A DNA stretch of 64,000 nucleotides from assembly GCF_954871325.1 (NCBI RefSeq), contig NC_088777.1, forward strand, positions 25,831,366 to 25,895,365, read 5' to 3'. The position numbers were made by a program, and so were the translations under genes. The notes under the pieces were generated by a model. That model was given only the letters and a program-made list of their open reading frames with translations. It did not search any database and was not told the origin of the DNA. This document shows positions 45,399-57,294 of this stretch, in pieces (position 1 is the first letter of the stretch; each line of letters starts with the position of its first letter). The DNA is from Gordionus sp. m RMFG-2023 (lineage: Eukaryota; Nematomorpha; Gordioida; Chordodea; Parachordodidae).

Positions 45399-47598
45399 AA
45401 TTGAAGACATTTTTTATTTTTACATTAAAAATACATGTAATTTTTTCTTCAAAATTTATTTATATTTTTAATATTTTGGATGCAGCCTTAATAAAAAATA
45501 TATACATCCTATGTGTCTATACCTTTAAGTTTTAAACAAATTAAATTTTGTTATTTTTAGTATGAAAGTAAAAGATATTTTGTTAGAGTACTATAATGCA
45601 ACTAAAGGGGATTCTGAGTGCAAAATCTGCCACATAATGATAAAAGGTTCACACAATACTAACCTGGAAAGACATTTAAAAAGACATCATTCTATAATCT
45701 TTGAGGAATATTTAAATAGAAAAACCAAATTTTTGGAAGAAGACATTGTTAAAAAGTCTACTACTATCAGTATTGTAAAGAAGGATCAAAATAATATTGA
45801 AAAATTTTGCTTAAAAAAAAGCATTCATATTCAAATGTCTGAGGAGAATTTGATGAATGCTTTAGTTGAGCTTGTTACAATAAATGGAAGACCTTTCAAT
45901 ATTATTGAGGATTCAGGTTTAAAAAAAATTATTGATCCTATTAGTAAGGCAATTGGAACATCAATTAACCGTTTTAAAATTAAGGACTTAGTGGTTGATG
46001 AATCGAAAAAAATACAAGCAAAAATTATAAAAGAAACAAAAAACAAATTAATTTCATTAAAAATAGATTCCGCCCAAAGATTAGGGAGAAATATTTTAGG
46101 AATAAATATACAATATATTAAAGGAAATAATATAATCTTAAGAAATTTAGCAATGAAGGAGATTAAAGAAAGTTCAACTTCTGAAAATATAAAAAGAATG
46201 ATAATAGAAACTTTAAATAAATTCCATATTCCTTTAAGAAACGTTTATACCATTCCTACGGATAATGGTGCTAATCTAGTCAAATCTATTAAATTATTAA
46301 ATGAATGTTCATTGGACGAAATGGATGATATAGATATAGATAATGATGATAATAATTTTGAGTATCAGATGTGCAGCCCACACACTACAATTAGCTATTA
46401 ATGATTCCCTCAAATATCTTTAAAACTATAATTGACAAAGCAAAGGATGTTGCTAAATATTTAAGAACTCCTACAATTGTACGAGTATTAAAATCCATGA
46501 AAAGGCAAATGGCAATATTAGATTGCACAACCCGTTGGTCCTCTATCTGTATGATGCTAGAGCGATTAATAAGTTTAAAAGATTTCTGTGATGATTTTAT
46601 TATAGGATCATGTGAAATCATTTTGTCAGAGGATGATTGAAATCAAATCAAAGACCTTACTAGGGTGTTGGTTCCTTTGAAAATTACTACATTACGATTG
46701 CAGTCAGAACAGTTGTGTTTATCCGATTTTTATGGCATATGGGTGAGATGTCGATTAGAATTAAAAAAATTTACAAGTTCTTTTTCATACGATATATTAG
46801 AAAACATGAAAATACGAGAGCAACAATATTTGAAAAATAGTGTTGTGTATGCCTCGATATATTTAGATCCTCGATATCAGGTTCTATTAAGTATTGAGCA
46901 AAAGCAAATGGCAATAGACCATCTCGAGGATTTATGGCATAACCATAACTCTATTATTAACAATATATTGGAGGCTTCAACATCTAATGGTTGTAGCGAT
47001 AGTAATGATGATAGTAATATTGACGATCTCGAAATTTTATTATTAGATAGAGAAAAAAAAATAAATTTATCATCAGGATCAGATAGAAAGGAGAAAAAAA
47101 TATCGATTGTATCTTTAATTGAAAAATTCTCAGAAGTTAAAAGAATTAATAGGGATAAAAATATTTTAACATTCTGGGAGGAAAATTCTCTAATATATCC
47201 TGAATTGTATACCTTGTCTAGATTCGTCATGACTGTACCGGCGACATAGGTACAATAATTTATATATTATAAAGATAACTATCTATTTTAGGTCAGTGTA
47301 GAACGTGGATTTTCTTCTTTGAAATACATATTGTCTAATTTACGTGGAAATCTCAAGGATGACATTTTAGAAGATATTATGATCGTTCGATTGAATAAAA
47401 TATTTAAAATTTAAATTATTTCATTTTGAATTATGTATGTGTATATATATTGAAGTATAATAAAAATGAATGAAAAAAAGTCTTATTTTGAGTCATTATT
47501 TTTATGTTCCCTGGACCCGAACCCTGGACCCGGGTCCTTTAAAAATTTATTACAGGACACGAACCCGGACCCTTTTTTTTGTAGGGTTCACATCCCTG
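45399..47598 (+). mobile_element. F-family hAT, right end CAGGGATGTGAACC
   Basis: Right end GGTTCACATCCCTG at 47598, preceded by GGACCCGAACCCTGGACCC-type subterminal repeats (47515-47590). The left end is not visible: the sequence abuts the right end of the B/C hAT at 45398, so the exact start is unknown. Carries its own transposase at 45562-47415. Confidence 0.7.
45562..47415 (+). pseudogene. BED-type hAT transposase of the F family
   Basis: Acceptor TTATTTTTAG just before ATG 45562, so this may be exon 2. BED finger CKICHIMIKG...LERHLKRHH (residues ~22-50); LVTINGRPFNIIEDSGLKKI (N-terminal hAT block); LISLKIDSAQRL (first catalytic strand); TIPTDNGANLVKSIKLL (second); RCAAHTLQLAIN in a shifted frame near 46365; LDCTTRWSSICMML; VYASIYLDPRYQVLLS; LTFWEENSLIYPELYTLSRF. 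A 42-nt intron (47250-47291) leads to VSVERGFSSLKYILSNLRGN and stop. Damage: frame changes near 46360 and 46425, a TGA near 46638, and TAG at 47247 where the family has CAG. Few lesions, so fairly young. Confidence 0.88.
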
Positions 47599-47870
47599 TT
47601 AAAAAGTTATCTAGATACTGATACAATTTAAAAAATGTATCTAGATATAGATATAATTTTTTTTATACTCTTATATAAGGTTTTTACATAATCCTAAAGA
47701 TTCTATAGTGAAAATTCATTGATTCGATATCACGTTTATCAAAATATAAATAAGATTTTAATATAATATATGAAAATATATGATTAATAGATTATAAATA
47801 ATTATTAGATTTCAGTAATAAAATATTTTCAAAATTTTGGTCATTAAGATATCCTCGTTTATCTGTAAAG

Positions 47871-48066
47871 CAGAGACCTGAATGCCCGGCCCGGATTTAG
47901 GGTTGGGCCGGGCCGTATTTTAATTTTTTAAATATACTCGGGCCGGGCCTGAAATCTTTTTTTTAAAAAATACCCGGTCAGATCGTATATTGTAAAACAA
48001 AATATTTGAAATAGTCATTATTAGCTATAAAAATCAAAAAATAAAATATATTTTAAAAAAATCCGG
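47871..48066. mobile_element. H-family GC-rich hAT-like end (copy 1)
   Basis: Starts CAGAGACCTGAATGCCCGGC and contains GGCCGGGCC boxes separated by AAATTTTTTTAAAAAA-like tracts. It interrupts the D copy after TTTATCTGTAAAG. Same family as 50346 and 60938. No opposite end seen. Confidence 0.75.
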
Positions 48067-48344
48067 CATTATTAACAATCATATCTGCTGCTGTGGGGTA
48101 CTGAAAAAAATCGGATATTAAATTATTTGTTTCTCTTTCACAAGTTATTTGTTCGCAATCAGTTGAAGACCTTGATAATTTATCAACAAATCTTTGTTTA
48201 TTAATTGTTTTTTTCATTAACAGTGTTTGATGTTTTCTCTTAGAATTTAAAATTAAATTGTAGCATTTATTTATATACCCTTAAATGTTTTACAATGTTG
48301 CAAATTGAGGTAATGCTAACTGAAATTTTCGTATGGTAGACATG

Positions 48345-48500
48345 GCAAATATTATACTATCAGAGATTTGATTTCCTTATTTTGGGATATTATTTTAAAA
48401 TATGCTCTATAAATTGGCCTTGGAAAAACCATGTCTGAACCAGTTGATGCTTCATTGATTATTACTTCTTCCTCTTCATCGCTATTGTCTGGATCCATAA
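48345..48500 (-). pseudogene. D-family hAT transposase, first exon with BED finger
   Basis: Minus-strand ATG at about 48498: MDPDNSDEEEEVIINEASTG, then MVFPRPIYRAYFKIISQNKE, KSLIV and a CLPCLP that begins a BED-like finger. The copy at ~33610-33700 preserves VKCLPYLPKNTKISVSITST and KHL. A stop replaces the lysine codon before CLPC in this copy. Downstream exons (about 48080-48250, TLLMKKTINKQRFVDKLSRS) continue toward lower coordinates. Confidence 0.65.
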
Positions 48501-48755
48501 TATCAAAAACTATTTTTTAACATATATCTATAAAATGAATATACTTACAAAATTTTCCAAGAAATTTTCATATATATAGAAAGAAAAACTTGATTTTTAA
48601 TATTTTAACTTATTAGATGAAAAAAACAATATAAACTCGGCTCAACATAATATTGCATAATAAATAAAATAAAATTTCATTTTTATTGAATTTTAATTAA
48701 CAAATAAATAGATTTATTAATATTTGAAAAATAATTTAATTTATACATTAATTAA

Positions 48756-48855
48756 AAGAGCGGTGGAGCAGTGCTCCTCTACTCCAGTCCTAAAAGGAGC
48801 TAACTTTTTAAAAAAGTGTAGCGTTCTCCAGGAGCGCTGCTCCTTAATAACTCTG
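48756..48855. mobile_element. hAT-like end with GGAGC palindromes
   Basis: Ends TTAATAACTCTG, that is CAGAGTTATTAAGGAGCAGC read inward, with GGAGCAGTGCTCC and GGAGCGCTGCTCC inverted motifs. The tip resembles the D end CAGAGTTGTTAAAAG. It may be the other end of the D copy or a separate MITE; no duplication found. Confidence 0.5.
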
Positions 48856-50345
48856 TATCATATTATAGTTATGAAAAATCAATTATATATTAATATATTT
48901 TAAAAGTTATCATCTTTTTATCATTTTAGATGATGAAAATTGAGCATAATGCCATTTGGCATCAATGATAATTTCTTATGTACTAAAATATTTTTTATCA
49001 ATAAATGGAAATTTTAGGCAAATTATTTAGGATATTTAGGTTTAGGGTTATGGAAACGGGGGGGGGGGGTGTCATTTGATTAGTATTTGATAATTTACCT
49101 ATATTGATTATCTAACATCTATTAATAGGTTTTCTTGGATATAGGGAGAGGTTCTAATAAATATTTTATATTAACATGTAATATGAGAAGCTTTTTATAT
49201 CAATATGCATTTAGATATGACTACACTTATCCCTGAGGGTTATATATCTGAGGCTGATATAGAGAGTTCAAGACAATTATTATCCTTTGCTGGCAGATTA
49301 TTTCCCGAAATCATCTTATATTACAAATGAGCTAGGTCTTGATTTGATATACTACTATAACTAAAATAAAAGATAACCTTTGGTCTAAGAAAGACACCGG
49401 AAACATGAATACAGAGTTTATCTCTATATGAAATTTCGGAACATAATTCATCTTCTCTAACCTATTTTTGTAAATTTTTGGACAACCAGATAATTAGCAA
49501 TTCTGTATCGGAAACAAATATTTATTCCTTCCAATGTTGTGGTAAATCTATAAATAAGATTATTTATTTGAGGTATATTTTTAATTTGGCCAAAATAATG
49601 AGTTTTAATGATCTGGTTAAACATGTTAAATTTTTATTTTTATATATGTTTTTTTTATAGTTTCAAATTTGTTTTAATAAATTTTTTACTTAACCCAAAA
49701 ATTTCAATATATTTTTTATAATTTATAGCATCTATGTTCAGAAAATTTTACTAGTTTGAGGGTTATAATATAAAATATACTAACTGATTACTCAACGTTA
49801 TATAACCAAACAAAAATATATTTAAATCATTAATAAAAATTCTTGTAACTTAAAATAGTCTTAGCATTATAATCGGTACCAACTGTTGAAACGAGACTTT
49901 ACAAATTCTAATATTATCATCTTAGAAAAAAATTTTCGGTTCAACTAAACTGTAAATGCCTAGGTATACTACAAATGTTAAGTAAATTATTAAAACTAAT
50001 ACTTAAAAATAAACTTCAGTTATTTATTATCTCTGAAAAAAAATTGATTGAAACAAATGACGGTTTAAATTGTCAAATTTTGAATATAAGTTTTAATGCT
50101 TATCCATATTTAAATACAAAAGCCAAACTAAAACAACATGATATTTTTAAAATAATTTTGGTCAGATATTTTTATCAAATTTAGCATGATAAGATGATCA
50201 CATTTTAAAAGAAAAAAATAATTTCACTGGGATATACATCCTTCCATGAAGAATTTAATAATGTGCAACAATCTTGATAGCAATTTTTTTTATTGCATTA
50301 ATATACTACATTACATATAGAACAATATTTCCAATATATTACCAT
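48856..50345. other. intergenic; coding-like relic 49207-49665
   Basis: 49207-49330 reads MTTLIPEGYISEADIESSRQ, LLSFAGRLFPEIILYYK-stop. After a frame change, 49400-49575 reads LSLYEISEHNSSSLTYFCKF, LDNQIISNSVSETNIYSFQC and ends near a GTATAT donor-like site. Composition is protein-like but the family is unknown. A G run lies near 49040. The rest is AT-rich with no repeat seen. Confidence 0.3.
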
Positions 50346-50525
50346 CAGAGACCTGCAGACATTTGCATGGCCAGGCCCGGATTTTTTTAAAATATATTTA
50401 CATTTATTCTCATTTTATATAGCTAATAATGGCGATTTAAAATATTCGATTTTAAAATATGCCGCCAGGCCCGGGTATTTTTTTAATAAAAAATTTTAAG
50501 TCCGCCCGGTTATTTAAAAAAAATT
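50346..50525. mobile_element. H-family element (copy 2)
   Basis: Starts CAGAGACCTGCAGACATTTG and carries GCCAGGCCCGG and GCCCGGGTATTTTTTTAATA boxes. Its left end matches copies at 47871 and 60938. Confidence 0.72.
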
Positions 50526-51975
50526 TTTTTATCCAAATATAATCTTTGTAAAATATTAAGATGCTTACATTTAGCATAAACCTCATGATTTTCCATTTTT
50601 AAGGGAGTAAAGTAAATAAAAAATGTTCCTCAATTTATTTTAATCTAGAATGTCAGTTGTTTAATTTAATTTTTAAGTATTGGATATTAGTATAATAGTT
50701 TTGCAATACCTGTATGATTTTTATGCTATTCATTAAATAGTATATTACAAATTTGTTTGACTATCGGATATACAACTTTTTCCTAATTTAGATAAAAAAA
50801 AAATTAATAACGTTCAACGTTTATATATCATTATCCTAAAAGGATAAAATGAATGAATGTTTTTTATGTTTTAGACATTGATATAAATATGAATCTAACG
50901 AATGACTATAAATTTGTATAAAGAATTTATTATAATACTTTCAGATATATCAGGAACTAATAATAAAAATCGTAATTACATGTTCACTATGTATGACGTA
51001 ACTATATATAATATTGTATTTTGTAATATTCAACATTTTACTTTACCAATGAACTTATTTTATACTTTAACTTTTATATGTAGATATTACTTTATATCGT
51101 TTAGATTTTGGAATGATATTTTATAATAATTTTATATATTTAAAAGTTTTAAAAACAACAAATGCCAACTTATGAATTGAATATTAAATTACAAATTTTA
51201 TTTTATTTTTTAATATAATAATTAGTAATTTATATTCCGTTATTATTAATATATCTAGTAATTTAATTTTTAAAGCTTGTTTATATCATATTAACTCAAT
51301 TAATAGAAGATGTAAAAAATTTTAACAAGATTTTTATTAGTTACCATACTTTTTTCAGCTACTGAAGCCGGGTTCAATACTGAAATGTTAACGGTTTTTA
51401 TTATCATTCAATGCCAATAAATGTTTAGCTAGAAGGTCTATTTCGACACCTGGATGGTCTATATCCGCAATTAGGTGATCTTTTACTCCTTAACAGGCCT
51501 TCGGTCCACTTTTGCCAAGCCTACTGTCGGGTTTCCTTTGTCTATATAGCTATAAAATATTTTTATAGGGTTAATTTTAATAAAAACAACTTATTATCAT
51601 TATTTATTATATACGAAATTGTTTACCAAGAGTTGGTAATAATAATATTTTTATTGTGTATAAAATATAATAAAATCCATATTTATACATTAATAAAAAA
51701 AGTAATAATTTATAATGTTAGATCTAATTTTCTTTTAGAATTTGACAATTCATTAATTATTTCAGAATTAAACGGTATTAATTCCCGATGAATATTTATT
51801 TTACTTTTACATTCTTTCTCTCTTATTATCGTTATAATAAATGAAATGAATTCAGAATAATAATATAAAGTGATTTATTTAATATAATAAAATATATTAA
51901 TATGTTTTTCTATTTTGTATATTATAATAGTTGTAGCTATTACAGTTCTCTTCTCCCACTATAAATGGTTTCGAA
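50526..51975. other. intergenic, no gene seen
   Basis: AT-rich. A short richer piece at 51490-51540 (GGCCTTCGGTCCACTTTTGCC) faintly recalls the GGCCTTCGGCC hairpin of the hAT at 10595. The region next to 51980 may hold the downstream LTR of the gypsy fossil, but I could not pair it. Confidence 0.4.
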
Positions 51976-54146
51976 TTTTTTTTTCTAATTTTGTTCTGCA
52001 ATGTCCAAATCCACAATCAATGTTATGAGTGTTTCCTTAGCTTGTACATGAGCTTCCCTCAGTTGGTCGGCATGCTTGTTTTTTACAATACCCTCAGACT
52101 CAACATCATACAATATCGCACTTTTCCGTTGAACCACTGTCCCTTCATGCCATCCCGCAGTCCTTTCGTTTTCTACCCAAACCTTTTGCTTCTCTTCAAA
52201 TTTACGGGACTCAACGTTCCTATCTTTATAATATTTTTGTTTCCATACGCGTTTTCAGTTTCTCTGGTAGATAATTTCCATTGATCTAACGTCGCCCTGA
52301 AAGGCCTTCCAAACATCATTTCGGCAGGGGATTTCGGTAGTTACATTTGGAGTATTTCGGTGGGTAATTAAAACATTAGCTAAATTTAACTTCCGGAGTC
52401 CCCTCCTTCCAGCATAGAAAGGCGTCTTTATCGTATGTATATAACGCTCAGCGAAACCATTCGATCTGGGGCTATAAAGGGCCGATCTAAAAAATTTTAT
52501 ATTGTTTTTAAAAAGAAACGTTTTGAATTCAGATCCAGTAAAGTGAATACAGTTATCTGAGACAATGTAATAAGGTAAACCTAATCTAGCGAAATAATTA
52601 CCCAGATTATTTATTACACTCGTCGAATTAATATGTGTTAAAATTGCAACTTCAACCCATTTGGTGAAAGCGACTACGCAAATGAACCTATATTTTCCAG
52701 ATACGGGGCTTGTCAAATCAATGTGTATTCGTTCCCAAGGTCGGGTAGGAATGTTTCAATTATATAACGGCATTTCTCTGGCTCCCAGTCTTCCTTCCTC
52801 ACACTCTTGCAGCTTTTAAAGAATCCTTCAACATCACGATCAAGATTTGTCTAAAAGACATAGTATCTGCAAAGATTTCATCCCCACTATCCCAGGATGT
52901 CCTTGATGGATAACATTCAAAACCTCTTTTTTTAGGTTATCAGGAATAATGATTCTATCATTATAAAATAATGACCCTTCTTCGAAAGAAATATTATCTT
53001 TAATTAAGATGAATTTTTTAAAACTTTCCGAATAATTATTCATATTATCAATATGCCTATGATTTTTTATTAATTTAATGATCTCTTTTAGATTTATATC
53101 ATTGATCGTTTTACTTATAACTTTACTTCGAGTGAACGATAAATCTTCTTTTAAATTGATCTTTACTTCTCTAATTTCATCTTCAAATTTTTTTTAACTT
53201 CATTAATTTTTTCTCTCTCTATCCCCAAACGGGACAGAGCGTCGGCACATCTGTTATGATTACCTAGCCTATCAACTATCTCATAGTCGTATTTAAAAGC
53301 TTCGTCGCCCACCATATTAAACGGTTATTTGTTATTTTGTTTAGGCCTCTTTTATCACCATATATTTTATAGGTTTATGATCTGTAACCAAAATAAAATG
53401 TCTTCCATAAATATATTGATGAAACTTCTCGATAGCGAACATGATCGCCGAAGCCTCTCGATCAATGGTGGCGTAATTCTTTTCAGCCGCCGAAAATGTC
53501 CTCGATCCGTAAGAAATCGGTTTCTCCTGGCCAGTAAGAAATCGGTGTGCAATAACAGCTCCTAGACCATATTCGGAAGCGTCACAAGAAATCACAACAG
53601 GAATATCCGCTGAATAAGGAATTATTGTATCTTGTTTTGATAATATTTTTTTTACTCTATTAAATATTCATCTTCTTTAGCTAACCAAAACCAACTCACA
53701 TTTTACTCGTTAGTCGGTGTAAAGGCGCATAAATAGAATGTAAATTTTTTATAAACTATTCATGATAATTTAGCATTCCCAAAAACGAACGTAATTCTTT
53801 AACATTAGACGGTGTTTTACAATTTTTTATAGCATCAATCTTATCTTCGGTCGGGTGAATTCCGAATTCATCAATAACATGACCTAAATAAGTAACTGAC
53901 TTTTCTCCAATTTTAATTTTATCAGTCGTCGTTGTCAGTCCAGCATATCAAATCTTCTAATACTTCTTCTAGATTAACTATATGATCAAAATTATTCTCG
54001 CCTGCAATAATTACATCGTCTAAAAATACACTAACCATAGGAATTCCCTTTAATAGGTTTTGCATAAAGCGTTGAAATATTATCGGAGTGCTAGTCAACC
54101 CAAAGGGGATTCTTTGGTATCGGTAATAACCGACATGAGTCGAAAT

Positions 54147-55515
54147 TAGAGGTGGGTGCGGGCCTAATTTTTTATTCACGGCCCGCCCACTCACGATGGC
54201 AATAAAAAAATTCACGCCCATTTACGCTTACCACTAAAAAATTTTCGACCCGACCTGCCCGCTCACGACAAGCAATTTTGATTCACGCCCGTCACGTCCG
54301 AAAATTCACGGTGTTTTTAAATTTTTCAAAACTATTGCTATAATTTCACACTTTTTTGAATTCATTCTATTTATTTCTCTAATTTCTGTGGCTAATTTAT
54401 TTAATTCTTGTAGCTAAACAAGTATACACCTGTATTTCATAATATGATTTTAAGAAACTCTGTATCATGATATATACAGAGTTCCATCTAGTTATTCTCG
54501 CTATTACAACTCGTTTAAGGGTGTGGATTAGTTTGCTATTAGCTGTAGATTGTTTTAAATATTGTACCATTTTTTTACACAATTTATATTTATGGTTATT
54601 TCAGTTAAACAATTGTCAAAAATATAATGCAAAGTATTATTTAGTATATGGCATATACATGCAAGCGTTTCGTCATCTTTGAATGCACTTATAAGATTGC
54701 TCTGTTATCGCTCACAACATATTTATTTAAGTATTTTCTACTTCTGTATGTTCTCCTAAAATTAATTGATTACACTTTTAATTTTGACGTTTTTTTCATC
54801 CATTGCCATTGTGTCCAAAACAAATGTTTTAAATATAAAATCCTAATGATAATATGTCCTATAATGGTTAAAAAACTTAGATTTTTATAGTCATCCGTCC
54901 AAATATCAGTGATTATGGGACAAGTAATTATTATTGATCATGCTTTTAATCTTAAATTTTATTTCATGGTATATTTTTGGACCTATAGTATTCACAAGAG
55001 TTTTCCTGTTCACAACTTTTATATTTTGTTATCCATATGTAACACCAACATTTATCTCTTGGCCTAACTTGTAAAATCTTCACCTTCTGTTGCATTTAAA
55101 GATTGAAGATCTTTTTGAATAAAATATAACTGACTTTTCTGTAAAAAGTTTAAGCAAAATTTAGCATAAAGTCTCGCGACAAAAAACACAAACATAAAAA
55201 GAAAATAGAACTAACTAATACCGGATGTTGTTTATAAAATGCGGAAGATTTATAGCTCTCATTATTCTTTTTAAAAAATAACTAAATTAAATAAGAAAAT
55301 ATATAATATAATTATAAAATTGCTAATTTATATTTTTAAAAAAACAATTTAAAAAATTAAAATTTCCGTGATTCACGGGAAATTTATGTTCACGCCCGGG
55401 GAAAATTTTGGGAAGGCCCGTCATGCCTTGGAATTTAAAATTTATTCACACTCACGCCGTGACCCACCGTGACACGATGGGTCACGCCTAATTTCACGCT
55501 CCGCGCCCACCTCTA
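54147..55515 (-). mobile_element. hAT element, 1.37 kb, TSD GTCGAAAT, inside gypsy RT
   Basis: Ends TAGAGGTGGGTGCG and the complement of TAGAGGTGGGCGCG (13 of 14 bases), flanked by a perfect GTCGAAAT at 54139-54146 and 55516-55523. Subterminal CACG/CCCG motifs (TTCACGGCCCGCCCACTCACG; TCACGCCG) at both ends. A minus-strand hAT fragment lies inside. It is younger than the gypsy copy it split. Confidence 0.95.
54397..54582 (-). pseudogene. hAT transposase fragment
   Basis: Minus-strand frame VQYLKQSTANSKLIHTLKRV, then ITRWNSVYIMIQSFLKSYYE. Matches the hAT segment KxLVxxFKxSxxNxxLxxxLxx...TRWNSxYxMLxS. Further blocks are too worn to assign; the AT-rich rest of the insert (54600-55300) contains spurious open frames. 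Confidence 0.85.
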
Positions 55516-56675
55516 GTCGAAATTACTAAAAGGTCTCTACAACCTGGACTAACTCCGAATTGTAAAAATGCATCTCTTAAATCTATCGTTGAAAATATTT
55601 TATCACCCGCGATTCTATTTGTCAGGTCGACGAAAGTTGGTAGTAAATCGTTATCTATCGCTAAATATTTGTTGATTGTTAAACGAAAATCTCCGCATAT
55701 CCGCACGTCACCAGATTTTTTTAAAATATTAAGTTGGCGTAGCCCAAGTAATTGGAGTTATTGTTGGATTCACCTTCTCAATAACGCCTTAGTCTAAAAG
55801 TCTGTCCAACTCAGCTTCAACGGTTCGACGCAACGGAAATCGAATTCTTCTAGATGGTAGCGCAATTGGAACTGTATTTGGTTGTATCTTGATGAAGGCT
55901 TCCTGTAATTTTATTTGTCCTAATTTTTTTTTTAAACTTGTGGATAAACTGGAATCTTTCATATTTATATTATTAATTCGAACTTCTTCAGGAAGTTTTA
56001 TATCAAATTCTTTAAGAAAGGACACTCCAAAAATAAAGGAATTCTCACCCTTAATTACCCAAATAGGTAAAAATTTTGAAATAATCTTTACTTCGACTTC
56101 TACTAAACATTTACCCAATACTTCGATCTTGATATGGTTATATACTACTAGTTTATAAGCAGGTGATAATGGTGGTTCGCCTATGCGACTCCATGTAACC
56201 TCTCACACTACACCCCGCGCCAGTATCAAATTTCATAGTAAGCTGCAGCCCATTTATCTTCGCATAGATTGTAACTTTATTAGCAAACGACTCAACTATC
56301 ACACTACACGCCGCGCCAGTATCAAATTCCATAGTAAGCTGCAATCCATTTATCTTCGCATAGATTGTAACTTTATTAGCAAAAGACAGGCTAGGTGTCT
56401 GTGGTAAAATCATTTGTATAGCATGCGTTCTACACTCTTTCGCTATGTGATTTGCTTTTCCGCACCTAAAGCATATTACTTTTTTTTGGCTGAAATTAGA
56501 TTTAAAACTTGGTTTATAAAAATTATGGTTGAATTTGTTAGCATTATAATTATAATTATTATTGAATTTGTTTACGTTATTATAATTATTCCTAAAATAA
56601 GTATTTTTGGGACCTTGCATAGGCTTATGTTTAATTATTTTATTAACTTCTGTCAAGGTTTCCTTCTCCAATGAA

Positions 56676-57290
56676 GAGAGCGCTATGGTGATTTGTAGTT
56701 TGTGTTATTATTATTAGAGTAAAGATATTTTATATATTTAGTTATTATAGTACTATTTTATTTTTATTGACATATTTTTTTGTTTGTATTATAGAGATAT
56801 TTCATATATTTAGTTATTATAGTAATATTTATTTTATCGATTTTTTTGTTGATATATTTTTTTTTGTGCGTACTATTATTATTATTATTATGATTTGTTT
56901 GTAGAAAATAGATATAATAAAAAAAATTATAAATAAAGTTTTTTTATAATTTTGTTTAAAATAATTAATTAATTTGTTTTAAAAAAAGGAATGTTATTCT
57001 TTTAATAAAAAATATATATGAATTTTTAAAACAAATCACATAAATTTAAATTATAAATCAAATATATATATAATAAAATATAATAACAAATAATGAATAT
57101 ATGAATCTTTAAAATCACATAAATTTAAATTATAAATCAAATATATATAATAAAATATAATAACAAATAATGAATATATGAACTTATAAATAAAGTCTAT
57201 ATTAAAATGCGAAAAAAGGAATATGAATAAATAAAATTAAAAATACCAATGAGGAACGCGTTTGGTATAATGCGAGGAAAAAAAGGATTT
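56676..57290. other. AT-rich spacer with two short tandem duplications
   Basis: AGATATTTTATATATTTAGT...TTATAGTA at about 56722 recurs at about 56798. AAATTTAAATTATAAATCAA with TAACAAATAATGAATATATG occurs twice in tandem (57033-57183, about 75 bp). No gene. Confidence 0.6.
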
Positions 57291-57294
57291 AGGA

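Larger units (their letters stand above)
47599..48500 (-). mobile_element. second copy of the D-family hAT
   Basis: From GTTATCTAGATACTGATAC on, collinear with 32935-33782: TTATAAATAATTATTAGATT, ATCCTCGTTTATCTGTAAAG, ATTAACAATCATATCTGCTG, CAATCAGTTGAAGACCTTGA. An H element replaces the stretch at 47871-48066. The F-family end abuts it on the left. Confidence 0.82.
51980..56675 (-). mobile_element. Ty3/gypsy fossil, gag to integrase, with hAT insert
   Basis: Minus-strand order from 56675 downward: gag nucleocapsid knuckle CFRCGKANHIAKEC (about 56440-56480), retropepsin motif FDTGA within a short local direct repeat (56190-56370), protease-RT linker, RT split by a hAT (QRIPFGLTSTPIIFQRF; VFLDDVIIAG), RNase H (FSAAEKNYATIDREASAI; LVTDHKPIKYM), the H2C2 finger region (GHPGIVGMKSLQ), integrase core (FTKWVEVA; YIVSDN; SPRSNGFAERY) and the C-terminal strand region (52000-52250). 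Domain order is that of Ty3/gypsy. LTRs were not found. It is broken at several points and interrupted by 54147-55515; many long stretches remain open, so middle-aged. Confidence 0.93.

Noticed and set aside
46877-47230. 117-codon minus-strand frame
   Set aside because: Exact shadow of the F-family hAT exon on the plus strand.
54467-54890. Plus-strand frames of 71 and 80 codons
   Set aside because: Opposite strand of the hAT fragment and AT-rich hAT interior; no family signal.
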